64,000 nucleotides of DNA, from NCBI GenBank assembly GCA_020692205.1, contig JAIMKV010000003.1:34942-98941 (forward strand), written 5' to 3'. Numbering within the stretch: the first letter of the stretch is position 1; every line of letters begins with the position of its first letter. This DNA comes from Myxosarcina sp. GA_180221_E-2-1-MAG-40_15. GTDB lineage: Bacteria > Cyanobacteriota > Cyanobacteriia > Cyanobacteriales > Xenococcaceae. Shown here one piece after another: positions 56,091 to 64,000 of this stretch. The position numbers were made by a program, and so were the translations under genes. The notes beneath the pieces were generated by a model that was given only the letters and a program-made list of their open reading frames with translations, was not told the DNA's origin and ran no database searches.

Positions 56091-56684
56091 TTAATCCAAC
56101 TCCCTTCTACCTTCTAAAGCTCTGGCAAGAGTTACTTCATCAGCGTATTCTAAATCACCTCCCATTGGTAAACCAAAGGCGATCCTGGTTACTTTGGTAA
56201 AAGGTTTAAGTAGTCCGTTAATATACAGAGTAGTCGTTTCTCCTTCAACGCTGGGACTAATCGCCAAAATAATTTCTTTAATTTGCTCTTTGGTGACACG
56301 GCGAACTAAAGCTTCAATATTTAGTTGTTCAGGGCCAATGCCGTCCATCGGAGAAATAACTCCACCCAGCACATGATATAAACCGCGATATTCTCTGGTT
56401 TTTTCTAAAGCAATTGTGTCGCGGGAGTCGGCTACCACACAAACAGTAGCGCGATCGCGATTTTGATTACTACAAATAGAACAGACAGGTTCGGCAGAAA
56501 GATGAAAACAGATTTTACACAGACCAACCTGCTGTTTTGCGGTCACTAAAGCTCGGGCTAATGCCTGAACTTCTTGCTCTGGGCGTTTGATCAGGTGCAG
56601 GGCTAATCTCTGGGCAGTTTTAGGACCTACTCCTGGTAAAAGCTGTAACTGCTCGATTAAACGAGCTAAAGGAGGCGTATAAAT
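56091..56684 (-). CDS. recR: Recombination mediator RecR, apparent ATT start
   Basis: RecR loads RecA with RecO. It has the helix-hairpin-helix [18 protein letters not shown], the zinc finger Cys-x2-Cys, Cys-x2-Cys ([16 protein letters not shown]), and a Toprim domain. An ATG-initiated frame would start only at 56546, cutting the first 46 residues and the helix-hairpin-helix. Reading back in frame, the sequence begins [13 protein letters not shown] as in other RecR proteins, and the codon in the Met position is ATT (56684-56682). A TGA lies five codons earlier. GAGAG stands 9 bases upstream. Full length of 197 is typical, so a non-standard ATT start is likely. Confidence 0.75.
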   Translation of the reverse strand: MYTPPLARLIEQLQLLPGVGPKTAQRLALHLIKRPEQEVQALARALVTAKQQVGLCKICFHLSAEPVCSICSNQNRDRATVCVVADSRDTIALEKTREYRGLYHVLGGVISPMDGIGPEQLNIEALVRRVTKEQIKEIILAISPSVEGETTTLYINGLLKPFTKVTRIAFGLPMGGDLEYADEVTLARALEGRRELD

Positions 56685-56898
56685 GGCTTGTTTCTCTCAA
56701 CTTGGGTTTGGAAAAGGTAATTATATCAAATCTTTCCTAAATTCAAGAACAGACAATAGCGAAGATCGTATTTCTTAATCACTTCTTAGCGAGTAATTAT
56801 TACCATAGTTAGATGAGAAAGTAAGATCAATACAATGTAAGATCCTCAAAATAATCATCAAATCGGCAACCATACCCCCTAAGCAACTGAGCAATGCA

Positions 56899-59058
56899 AT
56901 GACTAGCACCAAATCTATTGATAGTAAAATCGATCTCAATGATCCAGAATATTATTTTAATCGAGAACTAAGCTGGCTGGAGTTTAATCGACGAGTGTTG
57001 GCAGAAGCACTAGATAAAAGAACACCACTGCTAGAGCGCCTCAAGTTTATGGCGATTTTTAGTTCTAATCTAGACGAATTTTTTATGGTTAGGGTCGCAG
57101 CATTAAAAAAGCAGGTTGCAGCAGAGGTTAGCAATCGTTCGGCAGATGGACGCACGCCGAATGAACAGCTAGAAGCGATCGCCGAAGTTTTGACACCGAT
57201 GATTAAAGAACAACATCAACATTTTGAGAAGGTGCTGACCAAAGAGTTAACTAAATCAGGCATTCATTTGCTCAATTATGTAGATCTCAACCAAGAACAA
57301 ACAAGCTACATCAATAATTATTTCGAGGATTATATTTTTCCAGTTCTAACTCCTTTGGCGGTAGATCCTTCTCATCCTTTTCCCTATATTTCTAATCTCA
57401 GCCTGAATTTGGCTGTGGTGTTAAAAGACCCCGCTATTGATAATGAATTATTTGCTCGGGTCAAGATTCCTAACGTATTACCCCGCTTTATTGCCTTACC
57501 AGAACAATTAAGACAAAAACAGCGAGGTAAATCTGGGGTGTGGACTGGCGTGCCGATGGAACAAATTGTTACCCATAATTTAGAGTATTTGTTTCCTGGG
57601 ATGACGATTTTAGAGTCCTATGCTTTTCGGGTAACCCGCAATGCCGATTTGTCGGTGGAAGAAGATGAAGCGGACGATTTGTTATTAGCGATCGAAAAAG
57701 AGCTACAAAAACGACGCATTGGCGGCTCTTCGGTAAGACTCGAAGTTGAAGCTTCCATTCCCCCAGAACTTCGTTCGATCATTATTGGCGAACTAGCTTT
57801 GGAAGAAAGTGACGTTTATGATATTGATGGCTTGGTAGGTTTAGGCGATCTGATGTCTTTTTTGTCCTTACCCCTCCCCGAACTTAAGGATAAGCCCTGG
57901 AATGCGGTCTTACCTCCCCGCCTTAGCTGGCTACAGGAACAAGAAAGCAATGGCAGCAGCGAAGGAGAAAACTTTTTTAACGTAATTCGTCATGGAGATA
58001 TTTTAGTTCATCATCCCTATCATTCTTTTAGCAGCACAGTTTTACGCTTCATCACTGAAGCAGCTCACGATCCTGATGTCCTAGCGATTAAAATGACTTT
58101 GTATCGCACCTCTGGAGACTCGCCGATTATTAAAGCTCTAATTGCCGCGGCAGAAAATGATAAACAAGTAGTAGCCTTAGTCGAACTTAAAGCTCGTTTT
58201 GATGAAGAGAACAATATTATTTGGGCAAGAAAGCTAGAGCAATCTGGGGTTCATGTTGTTTATGGTGTTACAGGTCTCAAAACCCACACCAAAATTACTT
58301 TGGTTGTACGTCAAGAAAAAGAAAAAATCCGTCGTTATGTTCATATCGGGACAGGTAACTATAATCCGAAGACAGCCAAAATATATACGGATTTAGGTTT
58401 ACTAAGCTGTCGAGAAGAGTTGGGGGCAGATTTGACCGATTTGTTTAATTTTTTGACTGGTTATTCTCGACAAAAGTCATATCGCAAATTACTAGTTGCT
58501 CCCGTTAGCTTACGCGATCGCATGGTCGAGATGATTAAACGTGAGGCGGAAAATTGCCGTAAAGGAAAAACGGGGCGCATTGTGGCAAAAATGAACTCTT
58601 TGGTCGACCAGCAAGTGATTCAGCATCTTTATGAGGCTTCTCAAGCAGGAGTTGAAATAGACTTAATTATTAGAGGAATTTGCTGCCTTAGACCAGGATT
58701 GGCTGGAATTAGCGAGAAAATTCGCGTAATTAGTATTATTGGACGCTTTTTAGAACATTCTCGTATTTTCTACTTCAATAATGACGGGCAGGAAGAAATG
58801 TATATCGGTAGTGCTGACTGGATGACTCGTAATTTGAGCCGAAGAGTCGAAGCAGTTACGCCGATTGAGTCTCGCGAAATCTTTAGCGATCTACAGGAAA
58901 TTTTGGGGGTCATGTTAGCCGATAACCGTAAAGCCTGGGAATTGCAGTCTGACGGGACATTTGTGCAAAGAAAACCCAAACAAGACGAAGAAGCCAACAG
59001 CACCCACGATATCTTTATGGAGATGGCTCTACAATCTACAGGATTCACATCAAATTAA
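56899..59058 (+). CDS. ppk: Polyphosphate kinase 1
   Basis: PPK1 makes polyphosphate from ATP, reversibly. The 719-residue protein has the N-terminal YYFNRELSWLEFNRRVL and SNLDEFFMVRV blocks, the head domain, and two phospholipase-D-like halves. The autophosphorylation His lies in RYVHIGTGNYNPKTA and the second in LEHSRIFYFNN. RTSGDSPI and MYIGSADWM are also standard. It is 8 bases ahead of the lactate dehydrogenase gene, suggesting co-transcription. Confidence 0.95.
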   Translation: MTSTKSIDSKIDLNDPEYYFNRELSWLEFNRRVLAEALDKRTPLLERLKFMAIFSSNLDEFFMVRVAALKKQVAAEVSNRSADGRTPNEQLEAIAEVLTPMIKEQHQHFEKVLTKELTKSGIHLLNYVDLNQEQTSYINNYFEDYIFPVLTPLAVDPSHPFPYISNLSLNLAVVLKDPAIDNELFARVKIPNVLPRFIALPEQLRQKQRGKSGVWTGVPMEQIVTHNLEYLFPGMTILESYAFRVTRNADLSVEEDEADDLLLAIEKELQKRRIGGSSVRLEVEASIPPELRSIIIGELALEESDVYDIDGLVGLGDLMSFLSLPLPELKDKPWNAVLPPRLSWLQEQESNGSSEGENFFNVIRHGDILVHHPYHSFSSTVLRFITEAAHDPDVLAIKMTLYRTSGDSPIIKALIAAAENDKQVVALVELKARFDEENNIIWARKLEQSGVHVVYGVTGLKTHTKITLVVRQEKEKIRRYVHIGTGNYNPKTAKIYTDLGLLSCREELGADLTDLFNFLTGYSRQKSYRKLLVAPVSLRDRMVEMIKREAENCRKGKTGRIVAKMNSLVDQQVIQHLYEASQAGVEIDLIIRGICCLRPGLAGISEKIRVISIIGRFLEHSRIFYFNNDGQEEMYIGSADWMTRNLSRRVEAVTPIESREIFSDLQEILGVMLADNRKAWELQSDGTFVQRKPKQDEEANSTHDIFMEMALQSTGFTSN

Positions 59059-59066
59059 GCTAATTT

Positions 59067-60065
59067 ATGAAAGTTGCAGTATTTAGTACCAAGCCTTATG
59101 ATCGGCAATTTCTAACTCAAGCTAATCAACAACATAATCACGAATTAAAGTTTTTGAGTCCTAGTTTAGACGTGCAGACTGTAACCCTGGCAACTGGCTT
59201 TGAAGCAGTCTGTGTCTTTGTTAACGATCGCCTTGACCGTAAGATCATGGAAACTTTAAGTCAACAGGGAATTGAGCTAATTGCCCTACGTTGTGCAGGA
59301 TACAACAAAGTTGATCTAAATGCTGCTCAAGAGTTGGGAATTAAAGTAGTTAGAGTTCCAGCTTATTCTCCCTATGCCGTAGCCGAACACGCGATCGCTC
59401 TGATTCTGACTCTCAATCGTAAGATTCATCGGGCATACTATCGTGTCCGTGAAGGAAACTTTGCTTTAAACGGATTGCTAGGTTTCGATCTTCATGGTCG
59501 TACCGTAGGCATCATCGGTACAGGTAAAATTGGTCAGATTACGGGTCAAATACTTCATGGTTTTGGCTGTAAAATACTGGCGTATGATTTAAATCCCAAC
59601 CAAGAGTTTGCAGCACAATATGGCGAGTACGTAGCGTTGCCAGAGCTGTTGGCACAATCTGATATTATTAGCCTGCATTGTCCTTTAACTAAAGATACTC
59701 ATTACTTAATTAACGACGAGACAGTTAAGTTAATGAAACCTGGGGTAATGCTGGTTAATACTAGCCGTGGTGGTTTGATCGATACCAAAGCAGTAATCAA
59801 AGGCTTGAAATCTGAGCAAATTGGCTATTTAGCTTTAGATGTCTACGAACGAGAAAGCAAAATGTTTTTTGAAGATTTATCTGGTGAAATAATCCAAGAT
59901 GATCTTTTTGAAAGATTACTTACCTTCCCTAACGTAATTATTACAGGACATCAAGCTTTCTTTACCGTTGATGCTCTCAACAACATTGCCGAAACTACTC
60001 TAGCTAATATTACCGCGATCGCACTTAATCAACCTTGTCCCAACCAACTAAGTCATGATGATTAA
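59067..60065 (+). CDS. D-lactate dehydrogenase (2-hydroxyacid dehydrogenase family)
   Basis: The NAD-dependent enzyme (332 residues) has [17 protein letters not shown] (NAD site), the catalytic Arg in [12 protein letters not shown], a Glu in [11 protein letters not shown] and the acid/base His in [33 protein letters not shown] matches the LdhA type. It probably interconverts pyruvate and D-lactate in fermentation. The start is at ATG 59067, only 8 bases after ppk. Confidence 0.88.
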   Translation: MKVAVFSTKPYDRQFLTQANQQHNHELKFLSPSLDVQTVTLATGFEAVCVFVNDRLDRKIMETLSQQGIELIALRCAGYNKVDLNAAQELGIKVVRVPAYSPYAVAEHAIALILTLNRKIHRAYYRVREGNFALNGLLGFDLHGRTVGIIGTGKIGQITGQILHGFGCKILAYDLNPNQEFAAQYGEYVALPELLAQSDIISLHCPLTKDTHYLINDETVKLMKPGVMLVNTSRGGLIDTKAVIKGLKSEQIGYLALDVYERESKMFFEDLSGEIIQDDLFERLLTFPNVIITGHQAFFTVDALNNIAETTLANITAIALNQPCPNQLSHDD

Positions 60066-60150
60066 CCAAACAACTCTTTGTTCCTCAGGTAGTAGTCTGA
60101 CAATTTTGAATTGAGAAGTTGAGATTAGGTAGTAGGTTAAAACTTTTAAC

Positions 60151-60178
60151 TTCTGACTTCTGACTTCTGACTTCTGCC
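60151..60178. repeat. Short tandem repeat (TTCTGAC heptamer)
   Basis: Three exact copies of TTCTGAC followed by TTCTGCC. Heptameric short tandem repeats of this kind are well known in cyanobacterial spacers. It lies between the convergent D-lactate dehydrogenase and small membrane protein genes. Confidence 0.85.
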
Positions 60179-60206
60179 TTTTGTACTCTATCCCTCACCG
60201 TTGAAG

Positions 60207-60392
60207 CTAATTAGAGCGATCGCTTTTTGGTTCAGATTCGCCAAAAATTAATACTCTTAATATTGAGCTAAAAAACCAACCTACTCCAGCAATTAAAACA
60301 ACCAATAGCAGCGGTGCAAATCCGGCAAAGGGAGCTAAAATCAACATTAATAATAAACCAAAAAGTATTGTTTTATACCAAATATTATTCAC
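60207..60392 (-). CDS. Small membrane protein (61 residues)
   Basis: The short protein has two probable membrane segments (TILFGLLLMLILAPFAGF and LLLVVLIAGVGWFFSSIL) and a charged C-terminus FGESEPKSDRSN. It is well supported by composition but not recognised. It lies between the heptamer repeat and a 220-base spacer with no other feature. Confidence 0.55.
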   Translation of the reverse strand: MNNIWYKTILFGLLLMLILAPFAGFAPLLLVVLIAGVGWFFSSILRVLIFGESEPKSDRSN

Positions 60393-60612
60393 TTGAACCT
60401 CGACGATTTTTAGTTAAACTAACCATGATCGAGATTAAAATCACCTATCTTTAGTTATAGATCTTAATCAAAAAGTGAAAAACCTGCGTCTTCTTCTAGC
60501 TAAATGAAGCTTTTGTGTGCCAATTTAGTACCTGTAATAATACGAAAATAAATATTACTAACTTGTCTCACTATAAAGGTATATCCATGGTGTTTAAGGA
60601 GTAGATTAAATT

Positions 60613-60747
60613 GTGACTAGTGATTTGCTGACGCTGATTAATCGTTTATTTACCGCTGTCTTATTAGTGGTGCTATTGTTTGCCTGTCAAAGAATGCCAG
60701 AAAGCAAAAGTTTGAAGGAGATCCAATATGAGTATCAAGCCAATTGA
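60613..60747 (+). CDS. Possible small membrane protein (44 residues, GTG start)
   Basis: A GTG start, with AAGGAG 11 bases upstream, opens 44 codons with a hydrophobic segment (FTAVLLVVLLFAC) and a charged tail (KSLKEIQYEY). It could also be read as a short lipoprotein-like signal. Reality is uncertain: only the ribosome site and composition support it. Confidence 0.35.
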   Translation: MTSDLLTLINRLFTAVLLVVLLFACQRMPESKSLKEIQYEYQAN

Positions 60748-60890
60748 TCTAAACTAGTTTTAACCCAAAGTTGCTTGGCTATTCCCCTCTAACAGTTAAT
60801 GTCCTAATTTGTATTTGGCTTACTATAAATTAAGATGTTTTCAACAGGATTCGTTTCACGTTAGAGTAATGGGGATGAAGGTTTAAGAAG

Positions 60891-62852
60891 ATGAAAGCAA
60901 CAAGAGATATTCTCATTATTGGCGGTGGCGTTGTTGGGTTAGCGATCGCAATTGAATTAAAACGTCAGGGAGCAACAGTAACCGTAGTTAGTAAAGACTT
61001 TTCCCAGGCAGCATCCCACGCCGCAGCAGGAATGTTAGCACCAATGGCAGAAAAGCTTACCTCTCCAACTATGCTGGATCTATGCCTGAGATCCCGTTGG
61101 CTATATCCTGAATGGACGCGAAAACTAGAAGAATTAACCGGCATAGAAACTGGCTATTTGCCCTGTGGTATTCTTGCCCCAGTCTATGACCAGCCTGAAT
61201 CGATCACTGATGATCAGACTAACAGTGTGTGGTTAGATCGACAGGCAATTCAAATGTATCAGCCAGGATTGAGCGATCGCGTAGTTGGTGGCTGGTGGTA
61301 TCCTGAAGATGGACAGGTAGATAATCGCTGTTTAATGCGATCGCTGCTGCAAGCTGCCCAAACTCTAGGTATTGAGATCCAGGAAGGAGTCAGCGTCAGG
61401 GCAATTCAACAAAAGCAAGGCAGAATAGACGCAGTTTTAACCGATATTGGACAGCTAGATGCCGAGCAATATGTTTTGGCGGCTGGTTCATGGTCGAGTC
61501 AACTTTTTCCTTTACCTGTGCGCCCTGTAAAAGGACAAATGCTCTCGCTGAGGATGCCACCAAAGCTACATCAACCTTTTCCTCTACAGCGCATTCTATA
61601 CGGCGATGGTGTTTATCTCGTTCCCCGACAAGATGGCAGACTAGTCATTGGGGCAACTGTCGAAGAAGTTGACTGGACTCCTTTTAATACCCCCAAAGGT
61701 ATTCAACGCTTGTTAGCTAAAACCAGCGAACTCTATCCCGCAGCAGCAGATTGGCAAATTGAAGAGTTTTGGTGGGGGTTTCGTCCAGGTACGCCTGATC
61801 AGCTACCGATTTTAGGTCGCAGTTCCTGTGATAATCTGTTTTTAGCTACAGGACATTATCGCAATGGAATTCTGCTGGCACCGATCACTGCATCTTTGAT
61901 CGCCGACTTAGTTCTAAATCAAAAGTCTGACCCTCTATTGGCTAAATTAAGCTACCAACGTTTTAATCGACCAGCAAATATGTCTCTAAGCAACTCTCAC
62001 TTGCCACTGCAAATAGAATCAAATCCCCAGCCTCCTTTACCGCCTTCCACTACTTCTTTACCAGACGACCAGTTAACTATCGCTGGACGTACCTTTAATT
62101 CCCGTTTAATGACTGGTACAGGTAAATATCCTAGTATGCAGGCAATGCAGCAAAGTGTAGCAGCTAGTGGTTGCGAAATCATTACGGTGGCCGTCAGAAG
62201 GGTACAAACCAAAGCCCCAGGACACGAAGGATTAGCCGAGGCGATCGACTGGAGTAAAATTTGGATGTTACCTAATACCGCAGGGTGTAAAACTGCTGAA
62301 GAAGCGGTTCGGGTTGCTCGTTTAGGCAGAGAAATGGCTAAGCTTTTAGGTCAGGAAGACAACAACTTTATTAAACTAGAGGTTATTCCCGATGCTAAAT
62401 ATCTTTTGCCCGATCCCATCGGTACGCTACAGGCAGCCGAACAGTTAGTCAAAGAAGGTTTTGCGGTTTTACCTTATATCAATGCCGATCCTATTTTGGC
62501 TAAACGTCTCGAAGAAGTAGGCTGTTCTACAGTAATGCCTTTGGGTTCACCCATTGGTTCGGGACAAGGAATTAATAATGCAGCGAACATCGCGATTATC
62601 ATCGAAGAGGCGAATGTACCTGTAGTTGTGGATGCGGGTATTGGTACGCCTAGCGAAGCCGCTTTAGCAATGGAAATGGGTGCTGATGCGTTGCTGGTTA
62701 ATAGTGCGATCGCGTTGGCAAAAAATCCTGTAGCAATGGGACGAGCTATGGGTTTGGCAGCCGAAGCGGGAAGGCTGGCTTATATATCGGGCAGAATTCC
62801 TGTTAAACACTATGCTACTGCTAGTTCGCCTCTCACTGGCACAATTAGCTAA
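60891..62852 (+). CDS. thiO/thiG: Bifunctional glycine oxidase/thiazole synthase
   Basis: The protein makes the thiazole part of thiamine. Residues 1-365 are glycine oxidase: FAD site [30 protein letters not shown], and [14 protein letters not shown] Pro/Ser-rich linker (about 366-393) leads to thiazole synthase (394-653): [10 protein letters not shown], the Schiff-base Lys in FIKLEVI, and [20 protein letters not shown]. ThiO-ThiG fusions are known in cyanobacteria. I see no TPP riboswitch upstream. Confidence 0.95.
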   Translation: MKATRDILIIGGGVVGLAIAIELKRQGATVTVVSKDFSQAASHAAAGMLAPMAEKLTSPTMLDLCLRSRWLYPEWTRKLEELTGIETGYLPCGILAPVYDQPESITDDQTNSVWLDRQAIQMYQPGLSDRVVGGWWYPEDGQVDNRCLMRSLLQAAQTLGIEIQEGVSVRAIQQKQGRIDAVLTDIGQLDAEQYVLAAGSWSSQLFPLPVRPVKGQMLSLRMPPKLHQPFPLQRILYGDGVYLVPRQDGRLVIGATVEEVDWTPFNTPKGIQRLLAKTSELYPAAADWQIEEFWWGFRPGTPDQLPILGRSSCDNLFLATGHYRNGILLAPITASLIADLVLNQKSDPLLAKLSYQRFNRPANMSLSNSHLPLQIESNPQPPLPPSTTSLPDDQLTIAGRTFNSRLMTGTGKYPSMQAMQQSVAASGCEIITVAVRRVQTKAPGHEGLAEAIDWSKIWMLPNTAGCKTAEEAVRVARLGREMAKLLGQEDNNFIKLEVIPDAKYLLPDPIGTLQAAEQLVKEGFAVLPYINADPILAKRLEEVGCSTVMPLGSPIGSGQGINNAANIAIIIEEANVPVVVDAGIGTPSEAALAMEMGADALLVNSAIALAKNPVAMGRAMGLAAEAGRLAYISGRIPVKHYATASSPLTGTIS

Positions 62853-62932
62853 TCATCTGGCGAAATTTAATTTGAGCCAACTCTTTAATAAAAGGTATTG
62901 ATACTAGGAATTTGTCAGCTCTATAATTCATT

Positions 62933-64000
62933 GTGGAACAGCTCAGCTTTAAATTTATCGATCTATTTGCAGGAATTGGTGGTTTTCATCTAGCAATGCA
63001 CGCTTTGGGGGGAGAATGTGTTTTCGCGTCAGAGATCGATCAATATGCTAGACAAACCTATATTCAAAATTTTCAAAGCATTTCGCCTCAATTATTTCAA
63101 GCAGGCTTGTTTAATAGTGATATTAGACAAATTGTTCCCGATGAAATTCCTGACTTCGATGTCTTATGTGCGGGCTTTCCTTGCCAACCTTTTAGTCAAG
63201 CTGGTTATAAAAGAGGATTTCATGATTCACATAATTCTGAACGAGGCAATTTATTTTTTAATATTGCCGATATATTAGAAGTTAAACGACCAAAAGCCTA
63301 TTTTTTAGAAAATGTTCAGGGCTTAGTTAATCACGATCAGGGAAAAACTTTTAAGCTAATTCGTCAAGTTTTAGAAGTAGATTTGGGTTATTCATTCTAT
63401 TATCAAATAGTCAAAGCATCAGACTATGGTTTACCTCAACTTAGACCAAGAACTTTTATAGTTGGTTTTCGTGATGAAGGTTTTTTTAAGGGATTTAATT
63501 TTCCTGAAAAACTACCCTTAAAATTTAACATGAGTGATGTCTGGGGAGGAGTTTGCAGCCGAGAAATAGGATTTACTTTAAGAGTTGGTGGTCGCGGTTC
63601 AAATATTAGCGATCGCCGTAATTGGGATTCATATTTAGTTGATGGCACAGTTAGACAACTAACTTATATTGAAGCCAAAAAAATGCAGGGCTTTCCTGAT
63701 AACTTTGAATTTCCTGTTAGCTCTACTCAAGCTATTAAACAGTTAGGTAATAGTGTAGCGGTCAACGCAGTTAGAGTCGTTGGTAACAATATTATTACCT
63801 ATATGAATAGTTTAAAAAGTAAGCAAACAGAAATGAAGAAAACGAAAAATAAAGGTGAGTGGTCAGAATTATTAACTTTTATCAGGATTTTATTAGAACA
63901 GCGTATTATTCTCTCTGATGAAAACTTAAATCCAACTGGTAGTTATTTTAAGGTAACAAAAGTTACTGGTAAAAATATTAATTTAGAGTTTTTACTAATT
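62933..64000 (+). CDS. C5 cytosine methyltransferase, reading into an HpaII-like endonuclease segment (partial)
   Basis: The reading frame from GTG 62933 stays open to the window edge, 356 codons. Residues 1-290 hold the C5 motifs in order: I FIDLFAGIGGFHLA (8-21), IV AGFPCQPFSQ (Cys84), VI ENVQGL (126-131), VIII QLRPRTFIVGF (169-179), IX IEAKKMQGFPDNF (246-258) and X KQLGNSVAVNAV (269-280). The target domain between VIII and IX is short (RVGGRGSNISDRRNWDSYLV). After residue 301 a Met begins MKKTKNKGEWSELLTFIRIL and LSDENLNPTGSYFKV, resembling the N-terminus of HpaII-type restriction enzymes. No stop separates them, so this may be a fused restriction-modification gene. Recognition sequence is not readable. 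Confidence 0.7.
   Translation, partial: MEQLSFKFIDLFAGIGGFHLAMHALGGECVFASEIDQYARQTYIQNFQSISPQLFQAGLFNSDIRQIVPDEIPDFDVLCAGFPCQPFSQAGYKRGFHDSHNSERGNLFFNIADILEVKRPKAYFLENVQGLVNHDQGKTFKLIRQVLEVDLGYSFYYQIVKASDYGLPQLRPRTFIVGFRDEGFFKGFNFPEKLPLKFNMSDVWGGVCSREIGFTLRVGGRGSNISDRRNWDSYLVDGTVRQLTYIEAKKMQGFPDNFEFPVSSTQAIKQLGNSVAVNAVRVVGNNIITYMNSLKSKQTEMKKTKNKGEWSELLTFIRILLEQRIILSDENLNPTGSYFKVTKVTGKNINLEFLLI

Noticed and set aside
60151-60178. Heptamer repeats as a CRISPR or protein-binding array
   Set aside because: Only four adjacent 7-base units; a common short tandem repeat type in cyanobacterial spacers.
60748-60890. TPP riboswitch before thiO-thiG
   Set aside because: The expected conserved CUGAGA-type core and helices were not seen in the 143-base spacer.
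63018-63278. Plus-strand 86-residue ORF in the methyltransferase
   Set aside because: It lies inside the open C5 methyltransferase frame with strong motifs, so it is a shadow.

Overview
The window is a cyanobacterial chromosome segment. The octamer GCGATCGC (HIP1) recurs throughout genes and spacers, the DNA is AT-rich, and several proteins are of types common in cyanobacteria: a ThiO-ThiG fusion, DUF3747 plus SLH domains, DUF3102, DUF4278, DUF1361 and DUF3616. No rRNA or tRNA gene was recognised, so the genus cannot be fixed; a unicellular or baeocytous lineage is only a guess.

Layout. (1) 1-2.4 kb, minus strand: a decayed iron/siderophore uptake locus, with a FecD-type permease carrying an internal deletion, a FecC-type permease with a nonsense codon, a frameshifted ExbB remnant and a frameshifted small ORF. 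(2) 2.4-8.6 kb, minus strand: an alpha/beta hydrolase lacking its nucleophile serine, a CxxC membrane protein, penicillin-binding protein 2, CorA, a hypothetical protein and a 49-residue gene. The spacers here hold hairpin repeats and a 29-bp perfect inverted repeat. (3) 8.6-13.8 kb, minus strand: a GerMN protein and a stress/dormancy-like group (Hsp20, DUF4278, SpoIIAA-like, universal stress protein, PEP synthase). Three of its transcription units are preceded by the same unusual 18-bp element. (4) 13.9-49.1 kb: a large surface-polysaccharide locus. It starts with kdsD-kdsB and a minus-strand run of glycosyltransferases, methyltransferases, a 2OG oxygenase, an ABC exporter, a Wzc-like kinase and a WbaP/WcaJ-like initiating transferase. 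A divergent VOC-like protein and a DUF3102 protein with a degenerate DNA-methyltransferase domain sit in the middle. The plus-strand arm holds three sulfotransferases, a divergent GH10 protein, kdsA-kdsC, a polysialyltransferase-like enzyme, a hexapeptide acyltransferase, a PhyH oxygenase, a Wzy-like polymerase and more transferases. (5) 49-62.9 kb: housekeeping genes (DUF3616, ChaC, Fpg/Nei, aldo/keto reductase, RsmE, SLH protein, 2-Cys peroxiredoxin, RecR, polyphosphate kinase, D-lactate dehydrogenase, ThiO-ThiG). (6) 62.9 kb to the window edge: an open-ended C5 cytosine methyltransferase reading directly into a segment that looks like the start of an HpaII-type restriction endonuclease.

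Working together: the polysaccharide genes suggest an undecaprenyl-phosphate-initiated polymer that is sulfated and probably contains KDO. Assembly would use a Wzc co-polymerase and a Wzy polymerase, with the ABC protein a candidate replacement for the Wzx flippase, which is not in the window. All four dedicated KDO genes are present in two overlapping pairs about 23 kb apart. KDO is generally reported missing from cyanobacterial LPS, so a capsule or sheath KDO is the more attractive reading.

Most notable for follow-up: the DUF3102/dead-methyltransferase protein beside a strong palindrome, the methyltransferase-endonuclease fusion, the shared 11-bp-period element of the stress genes, the KDO plus polysialyltransferase-like pairing, recR with an apparent ATT start, the short ORF overlapping the SLH gene start, and a dispersed miniature element with GGCGTTGCTGA ends.
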